In this document: positions 38,341-49,565 of the stretch, piece after piece
Layout: the number at the start of each line of letters is the position of its first letter
How positions within the stretch are numbered: position 1 is the stretch's first letter
Source of the DNA: Icerya purchasi
Lineage: Eukaryota; Arthropoda; Insecta; Hemiptera; Monophlebidae
NCBI GenBank assembly: GCA_039619475.1
Contig: CM077115.1
Span: forward strand, 236,499,692-236,563,691
Reading direction: 5' to 3'
DNA: 64,000 nt
Notes under the pieces: generated by a model
What the model was told of the DNA's origin: nothing
What the model saw: the letters and a program-made list of their open reading frames with translations, nothing else
The model's database searches: none
Position numbers and translations under genes: made by a program

Positions 38341-38809
38341 ATAGTTTATTCTTGCATTATTTAGTGTACTTTTCAGACCATTATTCTTTTCTTGTGCGCA
38401 CTTCACTCTTTGATGTAATTCCTAATCTCCTCAATTTTACAACCCGGATTTACCGTTTTTTATTCAATCATCTCTACATTTTCATCGTTGATTCTATCAG
38501 ATATCTTCTTTGCAATGTTCTATAATCTCAGCCGCTTACCGTGTTACTTTTAACTACAGTTTCTTTCGGTTTATCATTTTACTACTTCCTATATATATAT
38601 ATATATATATGAATTATATTATTTCGTATCACGTATATATTTCAATATGCTCCCGTATTACATTAGGTTTACGCAGAGACGCATTGGTCTCCTTCAATTT
38701 TTTAAATGAGAAGAAAAAAAGAAAAGATAATTGTAATTTGCTATTTATGTGTTATTTATTTTTCGACAAATTTTTAATAACAATATACTTGTGTCTCGTT
38801 TTTCGTTAG

Positions 38810-39057
38810 AGTTCAACAGTCGTGATAAAGAAATAAAGATGTGTAATAACGATCTAGTGGATTCGAGCAAACGGGAAACAGGACGACAAATGTGCACATC
38901 CATATGTGGTATTATCCACGACGATTATGCTGGGAATTGTATTTTAAACGACATTTGCGAATGTTATAGTTTGAAAAATCGTAAATCGTTTCGTTTAAAC
39001 GAAGATCGATGTTTTTTATCGATTCCGCGTTCCGGCACATCTCTCTATTATCGATAA
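38810..39057 (+). CDS. CS-alpha-beta gene exon 3: second six-cysteine domain and stop codon
   Basis: The exon follows the acceptor GTGTCTCGTTTTTCGTTAG (ending 38809) and reads to TAA at 39055-39057. The first two bases complete a codon with the single base left from exon 2, giving EFNSRDKEIK and then a second module spaced C-x16-C-x3-C-x10-C-x5-C-x-C (CTSIC, GNC, CEC). A basic tail with one extra cysteine (DRCFLSIP) follows. The spacing matches invertebrate defensins slightly better than exon 2 does. A short ATG-started frame in this exon (from ATG 38849) would lack a signal peptide, supporting the spliced model. A possible AATAAA lies at 39363-39368. Confidence 0.7.
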
Positions 39058-41527
39058 TACGATTTACCGTTTACTGTACTTAATATTAATTATATCGAAA
39101 CTTAATTAAAATGGTCGAGCGCATATATTCCTATACGGGTAGTAATCGCATTTTCTCTTATCGCCTCAGCAGCGGAAGAAAACAGTTTTCATTCCCGTTC
39201 ATACATGTTTTCGTTATAATCTCGCAAAATCAGATCTGATGATGGTATCTTTTATTTCAATTCCGCTGATTCATACAGGCACACAGTTACGAAAAATCTA
39301 TTTGATAGAGAAGTGCTGAAATTGAAGTAGTATTTTTAAAATTGCCAGATTTAATTTAAAGTAATAAATGAGTATTTTTTTTTTTTTTTTTGCTAACAGT
39401 TTTGTTATATATTTTTATGTAACAATTTACAAAAGTTAAAATAGGTGTTTTTTTGTCATCTTTGAAAGTTGTCGAAAATATGATCGGTGAAAAAATATTA
39501 GACTGTCTCTAGATGTTTTTGAGAAGACGTATGCCGAAATATTTTAAGAATCGGTACAAAAAAAAAAAAAAAAAAAATCCACCGACAATTTACTATAAAA
39601 ATTAAAAGCGAGTTGCTTTAAATAATTTCCTAGAATTTTTTTGTTCTGGAACGTGTCTTAAATAAAATTGCAGAATATAAAAATTTTAAAATATGGTAGA
39701 GAATATCGCAAAAGGCAACGCGAAATATGTGAAGTTGGCCAGTTTATTCTTATTTTTTAATTCATTTACGTATTGTAAAACAATTTTGATCGGAAGCTAA
39801 AGCTTGTTCGTTCAGACATTATATTGAAACTCGGGTATTTCGCAATCGGGGAGGAAAGGCGAAAAAAAAAGAAATGGGTAATGAATTAGCATGTAGATGA
39901 AAAAAGAGACCTCTGAAAAAATTTAAGCGAAGACTAGCAGCATATATATTTAATGATAGAATTATTACATTCTTTGATTTAAAATTAATCTTAACTGCAT
40001 CTGATTTTTCACTAATCTGATACTATTTTCAGTAACGTTGATAAGGCACGTCCGCAAGATACACTACACTACTAACCTCTTTAGTTCTTACATCATTTAG
40101 TTTTGTATTCTTTTAAATTAATATAATCCAAACTTTAAAGCTACATTTCTGATAAATAACAAATTTTGACTTTATTTGCGTACATTAACCTCTTCTATTC
40201 CCACAAAATTAGCAGAAATTCTCTACAGTTTCACTATGGAATAATTTTATTCGTAGAGGTAATAGAAATTAAATACATTTAATTAATAAAATTAATAATC
40301 ACTATTATGACGATTTGGGGGATCAATGGCTGCACTTAAAAGAATATACCACATACTTATGTGAAACTCACAACTTATATATTGATTAATAAGGAAACCA
40401 TACGAACCGAAGAAAATTTATCGTTTAAATTAATATGATTTTTGTTTATGCGGTTTATTTACTATATATATGTAGAGGTGGTGCGCGCGCGTGTGTGGAC
40501 ACTCACTGACACACCCATACAAATGTATGACGCATATAGTATGTGCATATATAAGTAATGAAAAATAAAAATGAAAAAACGTTCATAATGGGAATATAAA
40601 TCACTCGGCAAATTTAATTTCGTCTAAATTCACCATCTAGTTTCCAACACTGCGCCTTCTACATACTAAAGAAGTGAGTTAGATTTTGGTGCGGTGCTGT
40701 GTCGGCACTGACTGAGCTACATATATTGTAATTGAATTTTTACTATCCAGCCGAGCGTGATATATTGCGGCGGGGAAGAAAAGCAAAAGTGGGAGAGGAA
40801 TTCTAGGGAAGGAAAAAGTGAACATTGAAACAGCATGAACAAAAGCATATAATTTAAAGTCATTTTTTAAATTTTCAATTATTTCTTCGAACACCAGAGT
40901 GAACGCTACTTTCATTTAATAAGTCGGCACACGACTATGTTTAAATAACATATATGTATATTTAACTTGAAATTTCATAGCGATATTTTAATGAAAATTT
41001 GGTACTACTGAAATGCAAACTTCTGTGTAAATCTTTTGAGTAAATAAATAATCCATCTGCCGACTACTGCCTAATGTGATTGGATAAAACTAATAAGACG
41101 ATCGGATTGCCTATGTAACATGTAACAGAAAAAAAAAAAGAAAGTACTACAGACTATTGATACTTTGGACTAAATCCGTAAACGTAACAGAGTTCTTTAG
41201 TAGCGGACGTGGGAAATTTTACCTGTCATCGCGTAGTGTGACGTAAGTTGATTTGTTTTTTTTCATTTTTCATTGTCTGCATTGTACATGTCTGTCTGGG
41301 CGCTCTTTATGCACTAACAAATACATATATATGTATCAGTATGCACTTTGTCATACGTGCCACTCTACAAAATCCACAGCTATGAACAAGTCTATACACA
41401 TATGGTATACACAGGTCAAGATTTACTGCGAAAAGTGTCCTTGATATGGGCAAACTTCAAATTCAGTTTGCTCACTTGCTCCCGAGAATAGATGAACGTT
41501 TTATACACACCATTCACCGCTCGCTTG
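39058..41527. other. 3' flank of the CS-alpha-beta gene; no further gene recognised
   Basis: The 3' UTR probably runs to an AATAAA near 39363. Beyond it are T17 and A19 runs (about 39374-39390 and 39559-39577) and AT-rich DNA without coding signal. A frame at 40679-40915 on the minus strand has no recognisable features. Confidence 0.35.
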
Positions 41528-41539
41528 CTTACTCCTGCT
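41528..41539. repeat. Target-site duplication of family C copy 4, left
   Basis: CTTACTCCTGCT; exact repeat at 41826-41837. Confidence 0.85.
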
Positions 41540-41825
41540 TTTTTTTTTTTGTGTTTTTTTTTTTTTTTTTGGGCTCGTCAACCAAGGACCTTTACCCAGA
41601 AACAAAAGGTAAGGAAAGAAGTCGGTTATATTTTCAATCGATCAGAAATTTTAACTAAAAGGGAGGAACAGATAACAGGAATAATTAGTGGGGAAGGAAA
41701 GGACAGGATATAGGATGCACAATAAGGGGTAGGAAGTCCAAGCTTAAGCAAATAAGAATATAAAGCAGAACGCTCCACGGAGAGAGATAAACACTGTGGA
41801 AAAACACATGATCGGCGTCGCAAAT
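41540..41825 (-). mobile_element. Family C copy 4: 286-bp 5'-truncated insertion
   Basis: A textbook short retrotransposition product. There is an exact 12-bp target duplication CTTACTCCTGCT (41528-41539 and 41826-41837), an A tail with one interruption (T tract 41540-41570), and the family 3' end (minus strand TTGACGAGCCC before the tail). Its coding content is the last ~60 codons of ORF2: CDADHVFF at the truncation point, then ERSALYSYLLKLGLPTPY and DRLKI. It is the clearest evidence for the 3' boundary of family C. Confidence 0.88.
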
Positions 41826-41837
41826 CTTACTCCTGCT
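41826..41837. repeat. Target-site duplication of family C copy 4, right
   Basis: CTTACTCCTGCT; exact repeat of 41528-41539. Confidence 0.85.
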
Positions 41838-43500
41838 ATTTCAAATAATATTAATGTTTCAGTAACACAAGACCCTTTACCGTTAATGTAATTTTTTTTT
41901 TTTTCAGTTAATTACACTCGTCTTCTTATAGTGATTAAACAATGACCAAGCTGGACAGTCCTCTGCCATATATGCTCACGATTGTTATTTTAATCATTAA
42001 TTATCGAATAATGTGACATTTTTGTTAATTAAATTAAATTCCTTTCTACCCCTTATAACATATATTATTAGTCATCTTTGACTGCGTTTAACTAATGTGA
42101 TCAATCCATTAACAGACTGGTTTTCATGATTTTACACAACCGTTCTGCTAGTATAATTTCCCCATATCGAATTTTCTAGTTTAAAAAATTCCAAAAAATG
42201 CAACTCTGATAGTTTTCTTTTGTTTTTATATAAATTATAATTATAGAAATGGTAAATATAAACAATACTCGTAATATATAGCACTGCATTTTATTCGGTG
42301 AATAAAAATTATTCGCTAATTGTCGTATTTGTTTTTTTAATGCTTTCATAAAATAATTACAGAACCGTATCAATTTATTTCCAACGACAGGCCCGTGAAT
42401 GCAAAAGAAAAACAGCAGATTTTTTCTCCTTATTAGAACATGGCCTCTCTGTAACAAATTGATTTCCGAAATGGTTTTTTGAACAATAGATCACCCGCAG
42501 TTATTACAAATCGACCGAAAAATGTGAAGAATATGAAACAAACTAACTTCTAACTTGTTGGAACATAATTTCATATCCAAGTAGCGTTTATGAAATAAAC
42601 GGTAAAGTATCATACTCTTGATAAGGTACCATGGATTGCGAAGTAAAAGTTCGCAGTGTACTAAGCCCGGCGGCACTAATGAGACCAGTTTCTTTCTCTC
42701 TGGGCGCTTTTACTTTCCTAGATTTCTCTAGTACCCGATTCAATTTTAGATTAGATACAAATCTGGGAGCGACTTGGATCGGGAACAAGACAATATAAAC
42801 TCGGCTCTTCGTACCTTCATTCCTTGACCTCACTTGGAGACACCCCCGGGGATGATACCCAGCTGTATCACTTTTGTACTTCGTTTAGGACGAGGAAAAT
42901 TAACAACGTCATTCTTTCCGAATGCGTGACAAAACAAAAAAAAAAAAAAAAAAAAATGTTTATTTAATGTCACATTTTGGGACAGAAAAATTTTTTTCGT
43001 AACATAAAGTTTTTCGGTAGAAAAATTAATGGGGATCGAGCTAAGAATGACGTTGTCATTATTATAGGTGATACATTATAATTTTAAGGTGCTTTGTAGT
43101 TGTCGAATGTGCTCAAACGACACGTGAAAGGTTAATTGTATTTAAATAAAAAAAATTGTATCCAATCAGTCAAAATATCATTGTCTCTATCGGAAAAATC
43201 AGACGTTGTCGTCAAAATTGTCTTTTTTTTTATTAAGGTTATAGAATTATATGCAATTTATTTTTAATCAAAGTTGAGCGCCTAGTACGATTATTTTGGA
43301 TAGTTAATTACAATAATATAATCGATTATATAAAGTTACAACTTGAAGAATAAAAAAAACACGGCGTAAAGTTGCTTTACTTTTTTCTATGTAAGTTTTA
43401 AACGTAATAATAATTTTTCTCTTTTTTTTTTTTTCAGCCCATATCGATCCAACTTCTAGATGTAGGCATTCTAGTGAAGTTCTCTCTGAACAAATTTAGA
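41838..43500. other. Unassigned; possible RTE 5' leader at 42615-42850
   Basis: No gene is evident. The bases around 42631 (ATGGATTGCGAAGTAAAAGT) resemble the start of the RTE remnant at 25211 (ATGGATTGTGAAGTTAAGCT). They may therefore be the 5' end of a related element, but the coding frame after it is not endonuclease. An A20 run is at about 42938-42956. Confidence 0.3.
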
Positions 43501-43772
43501 GATGCATCTTGTATAGCTACTGACAAGTTTTTATTACTACGTTGTCCTCTTCTCCGGTTTTCGCGGGTTTAAGTTGTAGCTTCTCGAGCATGAACCAGGG
43601 AGGAGTACCATACGTTTCTTTAAACATTCTGCATATATGAGTAGAATCTATGGTGACTGATTTCTGAATATCATCGGCTACTAGTGTTTTTCATAGTCTA
43701 GATGTAATTCGACGGCACTTTCCCTTAACGATACTGGCACGACCGCCATTGTTGAAATAACAAATGGTATTA

Positions 43773-44223
43773 TTTATTAAACAATACAAAATCTTTATTA
43801 AACAGAAATTATTTTTAAATTAAAAATTAAAACGTGCCGACATGTTTCGGAGTCACAATAAAATATATCAATAATTATAACATTCTCAATAGCGCCGAAA
43901 CATATTACATTAATAAATTTAAAGATAACTTAATTAATAATAATCTTATAATTAATTAATAGTAACCCGCTATACAAAATTAAATATCATTCATGACATA
44001 TCGATATATTACATTAGATTATAAGAAGACAAATATGTTATCGTTTCAATTTTTAACTTTAATTATTAACGCCATGAATATGGAGTAAGTGACTCCGAAA
44101 CATGTCGGCACGTTTTAATTTTTAATTTTTAATTTAAAAATAATTTCTGTTTAATAAAGATTTTGTATTGTTTAATAAAGAGTTAATACAGAAATGAATG
44201 AAAATAATTTTAACCTAAATATT
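43773..44223. mobile_element. Foldback element with ~84-91 bp inverted repeats, possibly Penelope-like
   Basis: The left arm 43773-43856 and right arm 44089-44179 are reverse complements, identical except for a 7-base indel in an AT-rich stretch. A 232-bp non-coding centre separates them. A 12-bp direct repeat AAATGGTATTAT flanks it (43762-43773 and 44224-44235); the right copy lies 44 bases beyond the arm. The arms contain CCGAAACATGTCGG. The asymmetric tail, variable target duplication and that motif recall the inverted pseudo-LTRs of Penelope-like elements, but a DNA-type MITE is also possible. No ORF. Confidence 0.7.
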
Positions 44224-44544
44224 AAATGGTATTATCCTAACCCTATTTATAGCCCAAAATCTTTTAATTATTATTATTATTTCGTAATAATTTCTTGTAA
44301 TAATGAACTCAAGACTTCCCTGACGGAAGTCAAACGCCGCAACTAGGCCATCGCGAGCTTGATATAATTTATTTCTAAAAAATATGCTTACGTAAGCTAT
44401 TTTTTAAAAATTGTTATTGTATTACAAACTGGCCATCTGGGCCATTTGGCAATATTCTTAATAGGGAAATATTTAGCATGAAGGAAGAAGTATCCAATAG
44501 TACCTACCCGATAAACTTTACCTTAAACAAGGTTATGAGGTTTC

Positions 44545-45482
44545 TTACGCTTCAGCCGCCTCCCTATTACTAGCAGTATGCAGCAGTCCAGCAGCAAGTT
44601 TATTCAACTTTCCAAGTGTCTTTCTGCGTGTCTTCGGGCATGAGTTTTAATAACATCTGCCACATACTCTACCCCTAAATCTTGATGCAAAGTTTGATTT
44701 GATACATACCATGGCGCCTTGGTTACGAGCCTAAGGATTTTATTCTGCGCGGTCTGTATTATCTTCAGATTTGTAGGTTTAGCACAACCCCAAAGCTGTA
44801 TTCCGTAGGTCCAAATAGGCTTCAAGATACTTGTGTATATCAAACGTTTATTATCAATACTTAAAACGCTATTTCTTCCTGGAAGCCAGTACATTTTTTT
44901 AACACGAATATCTATTTCTCTTTTCTTTGTCTGAATGTGCTGCTTCCATGTTAAACGACTATCTAGGTGTAATCCCAAGTACTTAACTGTTGTTCTCACA
45001 GGCAATTCCAGTCCATTTATCCTAACAGTTGCGGTTATGACTTTTCTATTCGTGAAATGAACGTTTACCGATTTATTTTCGTTGATCTGAACTTTCCACT
45101 TTTTAAACCAGCTTTCTGCTTCGATAAGGGCCTTCTGAAGATGACAGTCGCTTACTATCTTCGGATCTGAATGTGACGCAAGTAATCACGTGTCGTCAGC
45201 AAATGTAGCTACCTGAACATTTTCCGGTACAGGAAAGTCTGCTGTATATATCAAGTACAGCGTGGCTCCCAGAACTGGTCCCTGGGACACTCCTGCTTGA
45301 ACTGGATATAGTTCTGAAAACGTGTGTTCATAGCGCACCTGGAAATATCGGTTATGCAGATATGAACTCAACAAGAGATATAACCTAGTTGGTAACAGAA
45401 TTTTTAATTTATATAATAGACCATTATGCCAAACTTTATCAAAAGCCTGTTGGACATCGAGAAATGCCGCTGTACACACAGT
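44545..45482 (-). pseudogene. Jockey-type reverse transcriptase fragment
   Basis: Minus strand. From about 45482 the frame reads CTAAFLDVQQAFDKVWHNGL (RT block A), then QAGVSQGPVLGATLYLIYTADFP and FADDT. A TGA stop at 45185-45187 sits right after FADDT. The same frame then continues SWFKKWKVQINENKS, VKYLGLHLDSRLTWKQH and PIWTYGIQLWGCA to RHAERHLES at 44604. A final frameshift near 44608 restores a C-terminus with NKLAAGLL and stops at 44545-44547. The RT is truncated upstream of block A. The IWTYGIQLWG and WKQHI motifs are those of Drosophila jockey-like elements. One stop and one shift disable it. Confidence 0.85.
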
Positions 45483-46389
45483 GAGCTAAATGAATTTAAA
45501 AAAATGACTGCATTATCCGTGATGTTATAAATAATTTTATTACAAAAATAACAAATATATTTACTAAAAGTAATTTGTTCGGAAGCCGTTACTCTGGCTT
45601 GTATTATTCCATTAGAAAATTAAATAAGTGCTCTGAAGTATGCTGACGTGTTATTTTTATTATCTGTTATAAAATTGTTTACGCAAAAAAAAGAGAGATA
45701 TACAAAAACAAAACAATTGTTTTATTCGGATCGTATTTCGTAGTTCGGCAAAATTCGTAGTGTGTAATGTTGTTTCCGAGATCCTTCTTTCGCTTACCCC
45801 TCTTTTTTGATATAGGAATAAATTGACAAGGTTTTTAGTTGAAAGCTGGGATTTTGAAAGTTGTAAGTCCTACGAATATTATGTACGCTCAGAGTTTTCC
45901 CCTTTAAATCAGAAGTATCTTAAGGAAACGATTTGAAGCTTTACCACTTCACTCTAGTGACGTACGTCAGGATCAACACGTTTCAACATCTTTATCTATC
46001 TTATGTTAAAATACATGCATATATATATATATAAAAAGTAGGCAAAGTTGTAGGAGTTTAAATAAAATATAAATTTGATGGGATTTTTTTCGACTCATGA
46101 ACATTTAGGTCTTAAATTGTAAAAAAAAAAAAAAAATTAAGTTTTCTAAAAATTCTCAGCATCTGTGAGTAGGTTTTGAAAGACACGTGACAGAATATTT
46201 AATAATTTTGGTGTATTATCAACAGTAATATAAAACTGAAAATCTTATTTTTAGCCTTCAAACATAAAACCAGGTATAACATTTAAAATCAAACTGGGAA
46301 ATTTAACGGGATACCTAACATAGAGAGATAACTTTCAACGTAAAGAACGCGACGGATGGAAAAGAAAACGAATATCAAAGCTTAGTACC
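45483..46389. other. No gene recognised
   Basis: AT-rich DNA, with a short TA run at 46018-46034 and an A14 run at 46122-46136. Confidence 0.4.
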
Positions 46390-46640
46390 TTTTTTTTTTT
46401 TGCCAAATTCATTCCATGGTTTTCACACATTAGCGATGAACCGCACAGGGTTGCTGATTATAGATCCGGGACAAGCATATACGACTACAAATATTACAAA
46501 TATTATTCTTATCATCACGAGATGATTTCGGTCTACGCCTCACTTTTATACGTAGCACCCTAGCACCTTCCGTGAACAGATCTTCCGGGTTTATTTTAAT
46601 CTTGCACCTTACCTTTCCGAAGAAGTAGTAGTAGTACATT
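46390..46640 (-). mobile_element. Short retroelement 3' end encoding a C2H2-like finger
   Basis: A T tract at 46389-46401 reads as an A tail on the minus strand. The preceding minus-strand frame (46639-46430) ends in CNICSRICLSRI followed by CAVHR. This recalls the C-x2-C ... H-x-x-x-H finger found at the end of several RTE or R1-like insect ORF2 proteins. A weak 6-bp repeat TAGTAC (46383-46388 and 46632-46637) could be a target duplication. The assignment is tentative. Confidence 0.35.
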
Positions 46641-47136
46641 TTTTTTCCTACCCATCACGTGGCCGTAAACAGAAAACGTTTTGATTTTAAAGAAACGGAT
46701 GACGGAGAAAGACAACGTAACAGGTCGAATTTGTCTTCGAATATCGTAATTTTGGACTAGACGACATTAATTACAGCAGTATTGAACTTTCTTAAATTAT
46801 GAAGAAACAGTGTTACGGAGAAGAGGTCTAATTTACAAAGTGCGCAGACTGCTATTGAGCTTTATTTCTACGTGATTACTTGTAGGTAAAATACTAGTTG
46901 ACGAGTTAAAAGAACGGAGAATTGTGATAAATGAAATGTTTAGAATAGGAAATAATAATTTGGGAAACAGCACAACCATCTTAACGCGAGAACAAAAGAG
47001 GACAAAACTTTTCAAATTTAACGAAGTGTTAACTTTATTAAAATGGAATTGAAATCATTTTTATACTGGAGCAGAGAAAGCGCGTTGGAGTGGCGAGCAA
47101 ACATACAAACAACGGTGTACAATAGTCTAGCATCTG

Positions 47137-47176
47137 TGCGTGTGTGTGTCTGTGCGTGTGTGTGTGTGTATGTGTG
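47137..47176. repeat. GT-rich microsatellite
   Basis: Alternating GT/GC-rich run (GTGCGTGTGTGTGT and similar), imperfect. Confidence 0.8.
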
Positions 47177-47756
47177 CGTGGGGGGCGTGTACATAACGCA
47201 CTATTAAAGGGAAAAAAGTGTTGTGTTTTGTCGAATTCATCTCGAGCAGTTACTGTGTAGAAACGTTGATCGCGATTTTCAAATTTTCGTTTTGCCAGAA
47301 TAATATTGTTCAGTTTATTTTGCCTACTTAACGCGATAAACGGCTAGGAAAAAGTCCGATTTTTCCGCATCGCACTAAATATTTACACAGCCGCACACGC
47401 CACGCACGTCATTTAGAAATAATTTCTTCGACATCGAGGCTCAAAACGCCCGTGTTTTTAATTCAGTTATACGCCTATATTTATCGATTTGCTGGCCTCG
47501 TCGATGCGTTTTGTTTGAATTATTCGCTTTTTCATAAAAGGCTGCTTTATTTCACTATCACTTTCACGACATCGAGTTTTATAAAAACCACACTACACCG
47601 TTGCCTACCGTTCAATTACGATGCCGAATTCATTAATTTTTAGAACAGGTGAAAATTTATCCGTGTCTACCGATAATGCACAGTGATGCTCATTGGCAAA
47701 TTTTTTTAAAATAAATATTCCTAGCAGCATATTTTCTTTATATTTTAACCCGCGTG

Positions 47757-47785
47757 TTTATTTATTTACTTATTTATTTATTTAC

Positions 47786-47844
<59 letters not shown>

Positions 47845-47847
47845 TTT
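47757..47847. repeat. (TTTA)n microsatellite
   Basis: About 22 copies of TTTA with two TTAC variants near the start. The frame through it (YLFIYLFI...) is a by-product, not a gene. Confidence 0.95.
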
Positions 47848-49532
47848 GTCTACTATTTCATTTTTAGGGGAAACAAAATAAACTTTCGACTGCTAACTTT
47901 ATGTATTCAAAAGTGATGGAGACGATAATGTTTCCAAAGCATTCCCTTCGATACATTTATTCGGCAATTTACTTGTTTATTACTTTACATAAATGATGCG
48001 GTATTATTACATTATTAAAATTTCTAAAATACCGTAAGGTACGGCCTGTGGAGCTCTATATAATACGATATTTGCCACCTCACATGTGTGACTGAAACTG
48101 TTCAAAATGAATAGTCTTTCCCGTCTGTCCGTACATGTTTTAATGGAAAAGATTAAGGGAATTTTCGGCAAACTTTATTTACAAGTTTGGTTTTTTTTTT
48201 TTTTTCGAAGCGATTAACACTGAAACATCCGCTCGCCTAATTTTTTTTCACTTTAAACAAATAATAAAATTATAATAGCTTGAAAACAAAAAGAGAATTT
48301 AAACGAATAACACAACTTCTCATTTGTCTCACGATTTGTAATCTTTCTTTTCGGATGATAAAGTAACTTTCTCCAGATAAAAGATTTCCGTCCCATCATT
48401 CTGAAATATCTTATTTTGACAAGCTAACATTCTATTCCAAACCCCGATAAAACAGTCTCACGTTAATAACAGCTGTTTTTTCCCCTCCACTTCTAAATTG
48501 GCTCACCTTCTTTACCATACAGTGTTACATTAGCGCTAGAATGAGTGGAGGGTCAATAATGTGTTAGGTAATGCAAAACATACATTACCTAACACACCGA
48601 TGCTGTTTTAGGATTTTATTGATGCTGCTCCTAAGATTAGTTCGATAAATTTAATATGATGGTTTATTTACAATAATTCTGATAAAATTATGCAGCGGTA
48701 TAAATTGGTATTTTAATTATCAATAATGTAATAATATTCGGGAAAAAGCCAAAACCGGAATAGGTGCTCAAATTACAAAAGGCAATACTCTCATTAGTAG
48801 AGAGAAACTAATATAATGTGAAAAACTTTATGACAAGAGTTAGTGTAAACCCCTTTTTATTACTAATAATTTTGAAAATTAAAAAACTGTTCCATCGATA
48901 AATAAGATGCGCTGAAAATTCAAAAAGGTTACCTAGAAATTTTTGTGGTAATTTATCCGTGTTTTTTTCCTAATCTCCAACTTTCTGTTGTTAAGAGATT
49001 AAAACTGTATGTCTTTTTTTTATGCGCTAATGAAAGACATTAGCCCAGCGTAATCATATTTTTACTGGATATGTAAATAGAAAGGAATCTAATATGCGGG
49101 AATTACTGATGGAATTGGAAAGGGAAGAGTATACGAAGGGTTGTAATAAGACCTAGAGCTAGAACTAGAAATAGGACGTTAAAAAGAGCTGAGAATTCGA
49201 AAAGAATATGATTAGGAGAACCAATAAAAAGGAATCATTTAAAGGTCAATAGAATGATAATTTTTGATATTTATGTACTGAAAAAATATTATTGAAATTC
49301 GAAAACAAAAAAGAAAAATGCAAAATTTGTACATTTCTTACATTCAAGCTCAAAGATTTTACTTTATTTCTTTGCCGCCTTTGCTATTTTAGCATCAGCC
49401 CGGCTTGTTCTTTCTAAAGAGCTCTGGATTCCAACACATCTTGCCTCCAAAGCGTTAGTATATTAGTTACACGGCGTTTGCACTGAAATGGGGGAAAGGA
49501 CTGTCATGGAATTTCCCTTCTATTATTATTAC

Positions 49533-49565
<33 letters not shown>

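Larger units (their letters stand above)
20440..39057 (+). other. Gene model: secreted protein with two CS-alpha-beta (defensin-type) domains, three coding exons
   Basis: Exons 20440-20500, 24440-24667 and 38810-39057 each carry the expected splice signals, and all junctions are phase 1. The predicted precursor (~178 residues) is a signal peptide, one six-cysteine module from exon 2 and a second from exon 3. Both modules fit the invertebrate defensin pattern C-x(n)-C-x3-C-x10-C-x(5-8)-C-x-C (n=15 and 16). Such folds occur in antimicrobial defensins and in channel-active peptides; which applies here cannot be told. Two-domain arrangements are less usual than single-domain defensins. The introns (3.9 and 14.1 kb) are filled with repeats. 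An alternative is two neighbouring single-domain genes, but phase and exon architecture favour one. Confidence 0.68.

Noticed and set aside
47693..47881. Open frame of repeating Tyr-Leu-Phe-Ile residues
   Set aside because: It is the translation of the TTTA microsatellite, not a gene.
48560..48610. Hairpin as a Helitron 3' end
   Set aside because: No CTRR terminus follows the stem, and no Helitron 5' TC end was seen upstream.
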